Assembly (NCBI GenBank): GCA_945883425.1
Contig: CAMCXM010000001.1
Span: 43,424-107,423 of the forward strand
DNA length: 64,000 nt
Direction: 5' to 3'
Source: Spirosoma fluviale
Lineage (GTDB): Bacteria; Bacteroidota; Bacteroidia; Cytophagales; Flexibacteraceae
Made by a program: the position numbers and the translations under genes. Below, piece by piece: positions 37,401 to 47,104 of the stretch (within the stretch, counting starts at the first letter, position 1; every line of letters starts with the position of its first letter). The notes under the pieces were generated by a model. The model was not told the origin of the DNA and did not search any database. It saw nothing but the letters and a program-made list of their open reading frames with translations.

Positions 37401-38774
37401 TCAGGCATTCAGTTTTTCTACAACCTGATCCAGATTCAGCTTTTCCTGCGTACCGGTCGCCAGATTTTTCAGGGTCAGTGTACCTTCTTTGATTTCATCT
37501 TCACCTGCTACCAAAACCCATGGAATCTGTTTGGCATCCGCATACCCAAACTGCTTTTTCAGCTTGGCAGGTTCGGGATACAATTCACAGGAAATGCCCG
37601 CTTTTCGCAAAGAAGAAAGCAGCTGAAGGTAAAATGGAATCTGATTTTCATCGAAGAGGACAACCAGAACTTTGGAAGAAGAAGCGGGCATCGAAGCCGT
37701 TTTTCCCAGTTCGGACAGTAAATCATAGACGCGATCTATACCAAACGAAAAGCCAACTCCCGGAATACCGTTAACGCCAAACACAGACGTGAGTTCATCG
37801 TAGCGGCCGCCTCCGGAAATACTTCCCACCTTCACGCCATGCGGAACGACTTCAAAAATAGGTCCGGTGTAGTATGAAAGTCCACGGGCCAGACTCAGAT
37901 CAAACCGCATTTTAGCCAGGACTTCCGGAAAACCTGAAACCATAGAGACAATCTGATCCAGATCCGAAAAACCACTGGCCGCCAACTCATTGCCGGATAG
38001 CTTTTCTTTGAGAACGCTGTAATCACCCGATGTAAACGAAATGATACCCGTCCGTAATGAAGCCAGTTTCTCCACAAACTCCGGTGAAAACCCCTTCTGC
38101 GTCATCTCCTGCGCTACTACCAGCCACTCCACTTTATCCAGCTTATCCAGACTCACGCTCATATCGGCTTCCCGGCCGGGCGCTCCGCAAAAATCAGCCA
38201 GCCCGGAGAGGATCTTCCGGTGGTTGATTTTGATGATGAAGTCTTCAATTTCCAACCGTTGCATCACTTCGCAGATCATCTGCATAATCTCGGTTTCGCA
38301 GATCAACGACTGCGTTCCAACCACATCGGCATCACATTGATAAAACTCGCGATAGCGACCAAACGAAGGACGATCGGCTCTCCAGACCGGTTGCATCTGG
38401 TAGCGTTTGAAAGGAAAGGTCAGCGTGTTTCGGTTCATCACGACAAAGCGGGCCAAAGGCACTGTGAGATCGTACCGAAGCGCTTTTTCCGATACCTTCC
38501 GGGTAAGTGCTTTGTATCCTTTTTCCACGTCTTCTGCCTTCACATCCGACAGGAAATCGCCTGAATTCAGAATCTTATAAATCAACTGATCACCCTCATC
38601 TCCATATTTTCCGGTGAGTACACTCAGATTTTCCATGGCCGGGGTTTCCAGCGGTGCAAATCCAAACCGCTCAAAAACGGACCGAATCGTAGAAAAAATA
38701 TGGTTCCGGACCATCATCTGCTGTGGGCCGAAATCGCGTGTACCGCGGGGAATGCTGAGGTTTTCTTTTGCCAT
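37401..38774 (-). CDS. hisS: Histidine--tRNA ligase
   Basis: RGTRDFGPQQMMVRNHIF, LRYDLTVPLARFVVMN, QMQPVWRADRPSFGRYREFYQCDADVVG, ISGGGRYDEL. Confidence 0.95.
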   Translation of the reverse strand: MAKENLSIPRGTRDFGPQQMMVRNHIFSTIRSVFERFGFAPLETPAMENLSVLTGKYGDEGDQLIYKILNSGDFLSDVKAEDVEKGYKALTRKVSEKALRYDLTVPLARFVVMNRNTLTFPFKRYQMQPVWRADRPSFGRYREFYQCDADVVGTQSLICETEIMQMICEVMQRLEIEDFIIKINHRKILSGLADFCGAPGREADMSVSLDKLDKVEWLVVAQEMTQKGFSPEFVEKLASLRTGIISFTSGDYSVLKEKLSGNELAASGFSDLDQIVSMVSGFPEVLAKMRFDLSLARGLSYYTGPIFEVVPHGVKVGSISGGGRYDELTSVFGVNGIPGVGFSFGIDRVYDLLSELGKTASMPASSSKVLVVLFDENQIPFYLQLLSSLRKAGISCELYPEPAKLKKQFGYADAKQIPWVLVAGEDEIKEGTLTLKNLATGTQEKLNLDQVVEKLNA

Positions 38775-38822
38775 GTTTGTCGCAGGAATCCACTTTTCAG
38801 GAGGATACCTTCTTGTTAATTA

Positions 38823-39515
38823 TTAAGGACTGACGGTTTTCTGTTCAATCCGTTTTTCGTACTGATCGCCTTTGAACAGATAATTGATGTAGATGCCCGG
38901 CGTGTGAACATGGTTTGGATCCAGCTCACCAACCGGTACAATTTCTTCCACTTCGGCTACGACAATCTTTCCGGCAGTTGCCATCATGGGATTGAAATTG
39001 CGGGCCGTCCCTTTGTAAATGAGGTTGCCCATCGCATCTCCTTTCCAGGCTTTCACGAAAGCAAAATCGGCGGTAAGTCCATGTTCCATGAGATAAGTCT
39101 TGCCTTCAAATTCGCGGGTTTCCTTTCCTTCGGCGACTTCGGTTCCTACACCTGCCGGAGTAAAAAAGGCCGGGATTCCCGCCCCACCTGCACGAATTCG
39201 CTCGGCCAGCGTTCCCTGAGGAATCAGTTCTACTTCCAACTCGCCGCTCAGAAGTTGTCGTTCAAACTCTGCATTTTCTCCTACATAAGAAGAAATCATT
39301 TTTTTCACCTGCCGTGTCTGGAGCATCAGACCGATACCAAAATCGTCGACACCGGCATTGTTGGAAATACAGGTAAGGTTTTTTACACCCGATCGTAACA
39401 GCGCTGCAATGCTGTATTCCGGAATTCCGCTGAGGCCAAAGCCGCCCAGCATCAGTGTATCGCCATTTTTTACCTGGGCCACTACGGCATCCAGATCGGT
39501 AATAATCTTGCTCAT
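38823..39515 (-). CDS. CoA transferase subunit A (3-oxoacid CoA-transferase type)
   Basis: VKNGDTLMLGGFGLSGIPEYSIAALL, CISNNAGVDDFGIGLML, GELEVELIPQGTLAERIRAGGAGIPAFFTPAGVGTEVAEGKE. Start set to ATG 39515. Confidence 0.92.
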   Translation of the reverse strand: MSKIITDLDAVVAQVKNGDTLMLGGFGLSGIPEYSIAALLRSGVKNLTCISNNAGVDDFGIGLMLQTRQVKKMISSYVGENAEFERQLLSGELEVELIPQGTLAERIRAGGAGIPAFFTPAGVGTEVAEGKETREFEGKTYLMEHGLTADFAFVKAWKGDAMGNLIYKGTARNFNPMMATAGKIVVAEVEEIVPVGELDPNHVHTPGIYINYLFKGDQYEKRIEQKTVSP

Positions 39516-39683
39516 ATCAGGTGTATCAGAATTGGACCGCAAAGAAACGGGGTTCCCTGATAAAATCCCGAAGGATTTACACACTGAAATTAAGAGTTTT
39601 TAACCAGTGCTGACTTTCAGATAGTTGGTTCATTGGTTCGATTTATCCATTTTTGGGGCCATTTACAGTGTGAGAAAAATCAT

Positions 39684-40868
39684 ATGAAAATTCTGCTTCA
39701 GTTCTTCCGGATATTCACAGGCGCCTTATTTATCTTTTCTGGTTCTGTCAAACTGATCGATCCGGTAGGAACTCAGATCAAAATGGAAGAGTACTTCGAA
39801 GTATTTGCCCAGGCCTTTCACCCGTTCTTTGAACATTTTGTGGCGTTTGCACTTCCCATTGCCGTGATCATGTGTGTGGCCGAAGTGGTGATGGGCGTTG
39901 CCCTTCTTCTTTTTTATAAAATGAGAATCAACATGTGGCTGTTTCTGCTACTGATGATTTTCTTCACGTTTCTCACCGGATACACCGCCATGGCTCTGTA
40001 TGCCAAGGAACATCAGGAAACCGGATTCGCAGTCTGGTTTGCCTCTTTCGCCGGTGTTGCAAGTCCAGCCGAAATCAATGCCGTCAGCGATTGCGGTTGT
40101 TTTGGTGACTTTATCAAACTTCGTCCATGGGAATCCTTTCTGAAAGATCTGATCCTGATGGTACCAACTATTTTCCTGTTCTGGAACCGAAAGAAACTGG
40201 AATCGGAATTCAAGGAAAGTGTCAATATCACCGGAATGGTGTTGTCGCTTGGAATCTCCTGTTTTGTTGCCTGGCATGCCATCGAACATCTTCCGATGTT
40301 TGATTTCCGTCCGTATAAAGTGGGTGCCAACATCAAAAAGAACATGGAGCCTTCGGAGCCTCTTCGTTATGTGTACTTTATGGAGCGCAATGGAGAGACG
40401 AAGGAATTCACCGAATATCCAACCGATACCACCTGGAAATTCAAGACAATGGAGGTGGCCAATCCAGATGCCAAACCGAAGATTACTGATTACAGTCTCT
40501 GGAACGACGAAGGCGATTTTACACAGCAATCGTTCGAAGGCAACAAACTTTTTCTTATCGTTCGGAAGGCCGATAAAGTGGATCCGAAAGACCTAAAAAA
40601 AGTGAGTTCTCTTTTCAGCAACATGGCCAAACTGGGCAAAATGAAAATTGAGTGTTCCGTCATTACAGGAAGTGATGCCAAATCGATGGAACTTCTCCGT
40701 CATGAAGCACAACTGGCCGTTCCGTATTATTATGGTGACGGTACCGTCCTGAAAACGATCATGCGATCCAACGTAGGATTGTGGATGTTGAAATACGGTG
40801 AAGTGAAAGGCAAGTGGCATCTCAACGACTGCCCGGATATCCATGAAGTGATTGAATCGTTGAAATAA
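39684..40868 (+). CDS. DoxX-like membrane protein with C-terminal soluble domain
   Basis: FFRIFTGALFIFSGSVKLIDPVGTQIKMEEYF; four-helix membrane region; SDCGCFGDFIKLRPWESFLKDLIL. Confidence 0.82.
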   Translation: MKILLQFFRIFTGALFIFSGSVKLIDPVGTQIKMEEYFEVFAQAFHPFFEHFVAFALPIAVIMCVAEVVMGVALLLFYKMRINMWLFLLLMIFFTFLTGYTAMALYAKEHQETGFAVWFASFAGVASPAEINAVSDCGCFGDFIKLRPWESFLKDLILMVPTIFLFWNRKKLESEFKESVNITGMVLSLGISCFVAWHAIEHLPMFDFRPYKVGANIKKNMEPSEPLRYVYFMERNGETKEFTEYPTDTTWKFKTMEVANPDAKPKITDYSLWNDEGDFTQQSFEGNKLFLIVRKADKVDPKDLKKVSSLFSNMAKLGKMKIECSVITGSDAKSMELLRHEAQLAVPYYYGDGTVLKTIMRSNVGLWMLKYGEVKGKWHLNDCPDIHEVIESLK

Positions 40869-40872
40869 CGAT

Positions 40873-41943
40873 TTAGCCTCCCGCTGGTTTATAAGCAAAC
40901 CGGTCTTTGAGCTGATTGATTGGTTTTTCAATCAAAAACCAGGAAGCACTGCAAATCAGCAAGGTGAGCAGGGAATAAATGATCCACCTGACTTCAACGG
41001 AGGGAATTTCCAATCCATTTATTTGGAAACTCCATTTCACAAAATCCGGCACAAAGAGATGGTAGAGATAAATACCATAACTGATTTTACCCAGGTAGGA
41101 AACGAAGGGGTTGTTGAAAAAATAGCCTGGTATTCCCCTGATTCCCCTGGCTGCCATGTAAATGAAAAAGGCACAACCAATGGCAAAAAATGGAATCACC
41201 TGACCAAGGAAACTGATTCCATAAAACTGAACCCAACGAAGTTTGATGCTGAGCGTAATCATCCAGAACAACCACATCAGCGCAGCGGCATACGGTATCG
41301 GTTTTTCTTTTTGCCACAACAAGGACAAAGCACTGCCCACACCAAACGCATCAAACTGACAAACCGGAAATTTGGAAAACTGTGTGGCGGGTGCCTGCAG
41401 ATAAAGTCCGGCCTTGGTAGCCATACCCAATAGAATAAAACCCAGAACAAGATGCCAGTTGTATTTGGGTGGGCAGCTCAGAATGAGAACCGGCCAGATA
41501 AGATAGTATTGTTCTTCAATGGCCAGCGACCAGAGGTGCTCCACATAACCGGAATGCCAGTTGTTGGTGAGAAAAAGCAAAATATTGTACCCATAGCCGA
41601 CAAGCCAGGGCCAGATTTCCCGTGCATGACCAATGCCGAAAACCAATAAGCATCCGACATATAAGTAGTAAATGGGAAAAATCCGGATGGTACGCCGGAT
41701 GTAAAAGGTTTTGAGAATCCGGGAGCGAATGCCCGCAATTCCGGATTGAAAGGCATCCTGCTGGCGAAGTAGAATATTGGTGATCAGAAATCCGGAAAGC
41801 ACGAAAAACATGCCCACCCCCATCGAACCTCCTAAGTGAATAGGGCTTGGTCCTTCGTACCAATGATGCAAAACCACCATTAACACAGCAATGGTACGCA
41901 CCCCATCCAGGTGCTTAAAATAGGGATTACCGGAAACGGTCAT
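40873..41943 (-). CDS. Acyltransferase 3 family membrane protein
   Basis: YFKHLDGVRTIAVLMVVLHHW, GMGMFFVLSGFLITNILL-type motif, FYIRRTIRIFPIYYLYVG, SLAIEEQYYLIWPVL. Confidence 0.9.
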   Translation of the reverse strand: MTVSGNPYFKHLDGVRTIAVLMVVLHHWYEGPSPIHLGGSMGVGMFFVLSGFLITNILLRQQDAFQSGIAGIRSRILKTFYIRRTIRIFPIYYLYVGCLLVFGIGHAREIWPWLVGYGYNILLFLTNNWHSGYVEHLWSLAIEEQYYLIWPVLILSCPPKYNWHLVLGFILLGMATKAGLYLQAPATQFSKFPVCQFDAFGVGSALSLLWQKEKPIPYAAALMWLFWMITLSIKLRWVQFYGISFLGQVIPFFAIGCAFFIYMAARGIRGIPGYFFNNPFVSYLGKISYGIYLYHLFVPDFVKWSFQINGLEIPSVEVRWIIYSLLTLLICSASWFLIEKPINQLKDRFAYKPAGG

Positions 41944-43427
41944 TTCTGAAAATAGCTGCTCAGCATTTTCTCAGCATAATGTTCAACCGGAGCAAAATCG
42001 TCGAGCAAAACAATTCCTTCTCCTTTTCCAATATCATTGAGTTCCACTTCCTGGGCCAACATATCCTGAATTTCCGGTGATACCTGTGGTGCCCTGTAAC
42101 CTGGATTTTTCAAAGAGCATACCAGCATGATATTCTGAACCCGCTCAGCAGGTGCTGTCTTCCGCGGTTTGAATGCCTTCACAACCGGGAAAACCTCCCG
42201 GCAGGTTTTCACCATCGAATGAAATAAATCACGGTTTGGGCCTGCCACCGGACTGAGAATGTTGATCATGAGCACACCATCTTCGGTGAGCGAAGTGGCC
42301 ATTTTCTCCATCGCTTCTTTTGATACCAGGTGAAACGGAATGGAAAACAGAGAGCGGTATGCATCGCCCATAATGACGTCGTACTTCTTCTTGTTGTGGT
42401 TGAGGTAGATTCTTCCATCCTCATGAATGGGAACAATCCGCTCATCGGGCTTAAGCCGAAATTCTTTCTCGGCAATGTCGGTGAGAGCCGGATCAATTTC
42501 AAGGACATCCATTTTCATGTTTGGATAAGCATTCTGAAAATACTTGGGAACCGAATACGCACCCCCGCCAATCAAAAGTGTGTTCACCGGATTCGGATGA
42601 AAATGAAACATCATTTTATAAAACCGGGAATAAACAAAGGCCAATGAATCAGAATCGAGGTACATTCCTGAACTGTATTCGTTTCCCACCTTCATCACTT
42701 TACAAACCCGGTCGTGTTTTTCCGGATACGGTCCGGTAATCACCTGTACTGAACAATACTCGGTATCGCGGATTTTCAACAGATTGTTTTTGCCAAAAGC
42801 CTGCACAAAAGGAGATATCAGAAACACAACCAGCGCAATGGTGGCATCGTTACTACGCCTGTTGATCAAGGCCAGAATTAAGGTTAATGCACTGAGAATA
42901 AACATGATGTTTCGACTTCCCACCCAAGCCATCAGATAAAATCCGACGAGAAACGTACCCACAATACTTCCTACCGATGACAGAGCGTACAAACGCCCGA
43001 TGGTAGCGCCGGATGTATTGATGTCTTTCATCCGGATGCGGACAGCTTGCGGAGAAACCATACCAAGCAAATAGGCAGGCAAACCGAATAAAATGCTGGC
43101 TGATACAGCGGCACTCCATTTCACACTCACAAAAAACGTGGTGATGTAAGCCAGTACCGTCTGGTTGATGACCGCCACAACCCCAATGGAAACGCCCGCC
43201 AACAGCAAAACCTGAGACAGCCGTTTCTGACTCGGGTCCTCATCGGCTTTCATTCCGCCATGGTAATAACCCAGACTAAGGCTTGCCAGAATCACTCCGA
43301 TGAGGCTGGTCCAGATGAATGTGGAAGTTCCGACATAAGGTGCCAGTATTCGGGAGCCGGTCAGTTCCAGCATCATGACCACGGCACCACTCAGGAAGAC
43401 CGTAATTTCCAGGACGTATTTTTTCAT
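41940..43427 (-). CDS. Membrane-embedded spermidine synthase-like protein
   Basis: N-terminal TM helices ITVFLSGAVVMMLELTGSRILAPYVGTSTFIWTSLIGVIL; C-terminal LLIGGGAYSVPKYFQNAYPNMKMDVLEIDPALTDIAEKEF, YDVIMGDAYRSLFSIPFHL. Confidence 0.88.
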   Translation of the reverse strand: MKKYVLEITVFLSGAVVMMLELTGSRILAPYVGTSTFIWTSLIGVILASLSLGYYHGGMKADEDPSQKRLSQVLLLAGVSIGVVAVINQTVLAYITTFFVSVKWSAAVSASILFGLPAYLLGMVSPQAVRIRMKDINTSGATIGRLYALSSVGSIVGTFLVGFYLMAWVGSRNIMFILSALTLILALINRRSNDATIALVVFLISPFVQAFGKNNLLKIRDTEYCSVQVITGPYPEKHDRVCKVMKVGNEYSSGMYLDSDSLAFVYSRFYKMMFHFHPNPVNTLLIGGGAYSVPKYFQNAYPNMKMDVLEIDPALTDIAEKEFRLKPDERIVPIHEDGRIYLNHNKKKYDVIMGDAYRSLFSIPFHLVSKEAMEKMATSLTEDGVLMINILSPVAGPNRDLFHSMVKTCREVFPVVKAFKPRKTAPAERVQNIMLVCSLKNPGYRAPQVSPEIQDMLAQEVELNDIGKGEGIVLLDDFAPVEHYAEKMLSSYFQK

Positions 43428-43609
43428 TGGGACAATTCAGGTTGCAAAAAACAATATCCGGAAGAAATTATTCCGGAAAATTCGACTGTATTTTTCTGGA
43501 TGAGTTTCGAATGTAAAATGAGCGGACAGAAATAATGGTTCAAAAGCCATTTTTGGTACAATCAGAGGGGTTGTCTCCATAAGCAAACCGTGAACACGTC
43601 CGGTATTTT

Positions 43610-44341
43610 TTATCGGCTGAGGGCTACGTAATCACGCAACACAGCCAAAAGGAAATCTTTATCATTCACAATCTCACGCGGAGGAATTCCCATTTTCCGG
43701 GCGAGGATGACGGATAATTCGGTGATCGATTGCCGGTGGCCGGCTGTCGCATTTGCCTTTGACCGGTCGAGTACTTCTTTGATAAGGATGGCCTCGCTTT
43801 CCGAAATCATGATGGATTGGGCAAAACTTGGTGTGTAATTGGCCAGAGATTTAATTTTCAATAGCTGACTCACCGAGTTTTCTTTCGGAAAATACTTTAC
43901 CACCACCGTATTGGAAAGAATCTCTCCGATCCGTTGCCTGGACGGAGAAAACCCAACCAGCAATGCAACCGCTGCTCCCGAACTAAGGAAAATATCGACC
44001 GAACGGAAAGCCCAGCGGATTACATAGTCCATCAGCTCACAAGGTTGCCCGTCGAGCCGCATGATTCTCAAATGCAAGATCCGCTTTCCTATTGAGCTTC
44101 CGTGCAGAAAGTATTCACTCACCAGAGAATAGAATACAAATACCGTCACCAAAACAATGCCGACCACCAGCTGAACATCCTCGCCAAACGATGAGTAAAC
44201 ACTTGCAAGATAAAAGATCAATGTTGCAAACACACCCATCACCGTCCAATCCAGAAAAAGAGCCAAAAGCCTTTCCCAGAAAGTTCCGAGTTCATACCGG
44301 ATCATGACGTTCTGAACCGTTTTTATTTCAATGGATGCCAC
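43610..44341 (-). CDS. RDD family membrane protein
   Basis: IRYELGTFWERLLALFLDWTVMG; FYSLVSEYFLHGSSIGKRILHLRIMRLDG. Confidence 0.85.
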   Translation of the reverse strand: MASIEIKTVQNVMIRYELGTFWERLLALFLDWTVMGVFATLIFYLASVYSSFGEDVQLVVGIVLVTVFVFYSLVSEYFLHGSSIGKRILHLRIMRLDGQPCELMDYVIRWAFRSVDIFLSSGAAVALLVGFSPSRQRIGEILSNTVVVKYFPKENSVSQLLKIKSLANYTPSFAQSIMISESEAILIKEVLDRSKANATAGHRQSITELSVILARKMGIPPREIVNDKDFLLAVLRDYVALSR

Positions 44342-44384
44342 TGGTCTGTGCGTGCTTTTTATTTATTTGCGTCACCTAAAATCG

Positions 44385-46199
44385 ATGAAGGAGACACGGT
44401 TCATTGAACAAAACAAGGAAAAGTGGGCGGATTATGAAAATATGCTGAAGGAACAATCGCCGGATGCAGAAAAAATCTACAGCCTGTTTTATTCCATAAG
44501 CGACGACCTGGCCTACGCCCGGTCGCATTACCCCAATCGGTCTGTTCGGGTTTACCTGAATAATCTGGCGAGAAATCTTTTTCGCAATGTGTATTCCGGT
44601 CGGAAAACCACGCTGCGGTCTGCGCTCGATTTCTGGAAAACCGATGTGCCGATGGCTCTGTACAACACCCGGTTTGAACAACTCGCAGCCTTTCTGGTGT
44701 TTCTTATCGCTGCCCTCATCGGTATCGTATCGTGCCTGTCCGATGATCAGTTTGCGGCATCCATTCTGGGAAAATCCTATGTCCGGATGACGCTGGAAAA
44801 CATCCATAATGGCAAACCAATGGCCGTGTACGACGAAGATTCTCCTTTTTCCATGTTTTTGACCATCGCCATCAACAACCTCAAGGTCTGCTACATTGGA
44901 TTTTCGATGGGTATCATGGGGGGCCTGGGCACTCTTTATATCCTGCTGTACAATGGAATTATGGTGGGGACCTTTCAGTTTTTCTTTGCCAAATACAACC
45001 TTCTCTGGTCCTCATTTCTCACCATCTGGATGCATGGCGCACTGGAAATAAGCAGCATCGTGATCGGATCCGGAGCCGGTTTTACTATTGGAAAAGGACT
45101 TCTCTTTCCCGGAACCTATTCCCGTCTGCAATCTCTGTTGCTTGCCGCCCGCCGGGCCATTACCATTATGATCGGCATATCACCCGTCATTGTGGTTGCC
45201 GCCTACATCGAATCCTTTCTCACCCGATATTACGACATGCACGAAGCCATTAAGCTGGCACTCATCCTGGCTTCATTCGGCTTTATTCTTTTCTATTTTG
45301 TTTTCTATCCGTTTATCAAAGGACGGAGTCAAAAAGAATATTCCTACCAGGCCGATGGTCTCACGTACTTAAAACCAGTCGCCTTTGATCCCAGGCAGAT
45401 ATACAACGCTGGCCAGATTTCCGGTTTCTCCCTTCGGTTTTTTGGAAAGGTATTTCAGAAAACAGGTTGGACCACAGTCGTTTTTTCCGTTCTCTACACC
45501 ATGTTTGTAGCGGTTTTGCAATACCAGGAAACGAATGGATTTGAAATCGTAAAGCAATCGGGACTTTGGTTCACTCTCTTTTATTTTTCAGAATCGACTT
45601 CTGCATTTGCACTTCATATTTTACTGATTTCCAGCCTGGTGCTCATTACCTGGTTTCATGTGATCAAATATGCGGATCCCGCCAATGCCCGGTCATTTCC
45701 CGCAACAATCGCACGTTTCGGAATTCCAACGCTCATTGTGTTCGGAACCATCTCCGGTTTTTTCCTGATAGATAACGGCTGGAACCTGTTCTATGCGCTC
45801 ATTCTGCCAGGTATGTATGTGTGGTTGGGTATGACGCTGGTTTCAAAAGATTCCATTGGAAACATTGTGGGCAAGACCTGGGAGTACACTTTTGGGTCTC
45901 TTTGGAAGTCGGTTGCCTGCTTTCTGATTTTCATACTGCTGGGGCTGTTTTGCATTCTTCTCAGCAGCTCACAGATGACCAGCAAGGTTATGGATCTTAT
46001 ATACTGGAACGTGTCGGTAAACAACAGCGAAACCACCCGCATCATTTTCACCTACCTGCCCACAATATTTGGATATTTATTACTGTTGATCACGGCTCAG
46101 TTGCTGGTCATTTCTTCCTGCATTCTGGCATTTACCCTGATCGAAACCAACCAGGCCAGTGGATTAATTACCCGGATCCGGGCTTTACAGAACGAATGA
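44385..46199 (+). CDS. SpoIIM-type (stage II sporulation protein M) membrane protein
   Basis: MKETRFIEQNKEKWADYENML N-terminus; FLTIAINNLKVCYIGFSMGIMGGLGTLYILLYNGIMVGTFQFFF; IWMHGALEISSIVIGSGAGFTIGKGLLFPGTYSR. Confidence 0.87.
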   Translation: MKETRFIEQNKEKWADYENMLKEQSPDAEKIYSLFYSISDDLAYARSHYPNRSVRVYLNNLARNLFRNVYSGRKTTLRSALDFWKTDVPMALYNTRFEQLAAFLVFLIAALIGIVSCLSDDQFAASILGKSYVRMTLENIHNGKPMAVYDEDSPFSMFLTIAINNLKVCYIGFSMGIMGGLGTLYILLYNGIMVGTFQFFFAKYNLLWSSFLTIWMHGALEISSIVIGSGAGFTIGKGLLFPGTYSRLQSLLLAARRAITIMIGISPVIVVAAYIESFLTRYYDMHEAIKLALILASFGFILFYFVFYPFIKGRSQKEYSYQADGLTYLKPVAFDPRQIYNAGQISGFSLRFFGKVFQKTGWTTVVFSVLYTMFVAVLQYQETNGFEIVKQSGLWFTLFYFSESTSAFALHILLISSLVLITWFHVIKYADPANARSFPATIARFGIPTLIVFGTISGFFLIDNGWNLFYALILPGMYVWLGMTLVSKDSIGNIVGKTWEYTFGSLWKSVACFLIFILLGLFCILLSSSQMTSKVMDLIYWNVSVNNSETTRIIFTYLPTIFGYLLLLITAQLLVISSCILAFTLIETNQASGLITRIRALQNE

Positions 46200-47104
46200 A
46201 AATGCCAAAAATCTTTATTTTAAGGTTGGTGTTGTGCCTTCTGTTTATGGCTGGACAAGTTGCCTTTGTTTCCGGCCAGCAAATAGATTCCACGGAAGAA
46301 TTTACCGAGATCGATACGTCAGCTTTTAGCCAGATACATTCAGAGGAAGAAAATACAGTTTCAGAAGAAGAATCAATACAGTCGGAAGAGGGAGATGAAG
46401 AAGCCACGAAAAGAGAGATGGCCATCCGCAAGTCAAAATACGATTCCCTCCTTCTGAATGCAGCCAATGTACGGTACGATACCGTCCGTAATCCAGTGAC
46501 TGTTGTGCATGATTCCACCAGCTGGAAAGCGGAAACAAATGGGTTTGATTTTACCGAGCATCCTCCCAAAAAGATAGATAAGAAACCGGAAAAAGTGAAT
46601 GAGCCGTTCCGGTTTCCGGACTGGAATCTGGGCTGGCTGGCTCCATTCGTGAAATACGGTTCCCTCATCCTGCTGATTGGACTGATGGTCTGGCTCATTT
46701 CGATGGTGGTAAAGCAATACATTTCGGAACCCGAACTCTCCAAAGACGACCTTCTTTCCTGGGAAGTGAATCCGGATAAAATATCCTACGATAAACTGGA
46801 AGAATTACTGCAAACCTATCTCCGTGAAAACAACCACCGGCAGGCACTCCGCATTCTGTTTCTGATGGTCCTCAAAGATCTCAGTACAATGGAACTGATT
46901 GTCTGGAAGAAAAATAAGACCAATTACGATTACCTCAGAGAATTGAAAGACACCGGTGTGCAGCTTCCGTACCGAAGGATCAGTATTGCCTTTGATGCCG
47001 CCCGTTATGGCAACTACACAGTAACAGAAACCTCGTTCCTTGTTGTAAAAGGTCATTTCGATTCCATTCAGAAGGCCATTAAACCCACCATTCCGGCCTC
47101 ATGA
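46196..47104 (+). CDS. DUF4129-like membrane protein
   Basis: Signal peptide MKMPKIFILRLVLCLLFMAGQVAFVSG, acidic region, TM LILLIGLMVWLISMVV, C-terminal ALRILFLMVLKDLS...FDAARYGNYTVTE. Start set to 46196 (ATGA overlap with SpoIIM stop). Confidence 0.75.
   Translation: MKMPKIFILRLVLCLLFMAGQVAFVSGQQIDSTEEFTEIDTSAFSQIHSEEENTVSEEESIQSEEGDEEATKREMAIRKSKYDSLLLNAANVRYDTVRNPVTVVHDSTSWKAETNGFDFTEHPPKKIDKKPEKVNEPFRFPDWNLGWLAPFVKYGSLILLIGLMVWLISMVVKQYISEPELSKDDLLSWEVNPDKISYDKLEELLQTYLRENNHRQALRILFLMVLKDLSTMELIVWKKNKTNYDYLRELKDTGVQLPYRRISIAFDAARYGNYTVTETSFLVVKGHFDSIQKAIKPTIPAS

Noticed and set aside
45821-46195. N-terminal extension of the DUF4129-like ORF
   Set aside because: Overlaps the SpoIIM coding region out of frame; the internal ATG at 46196 gives a signal peptide and a standard ATGA junction.
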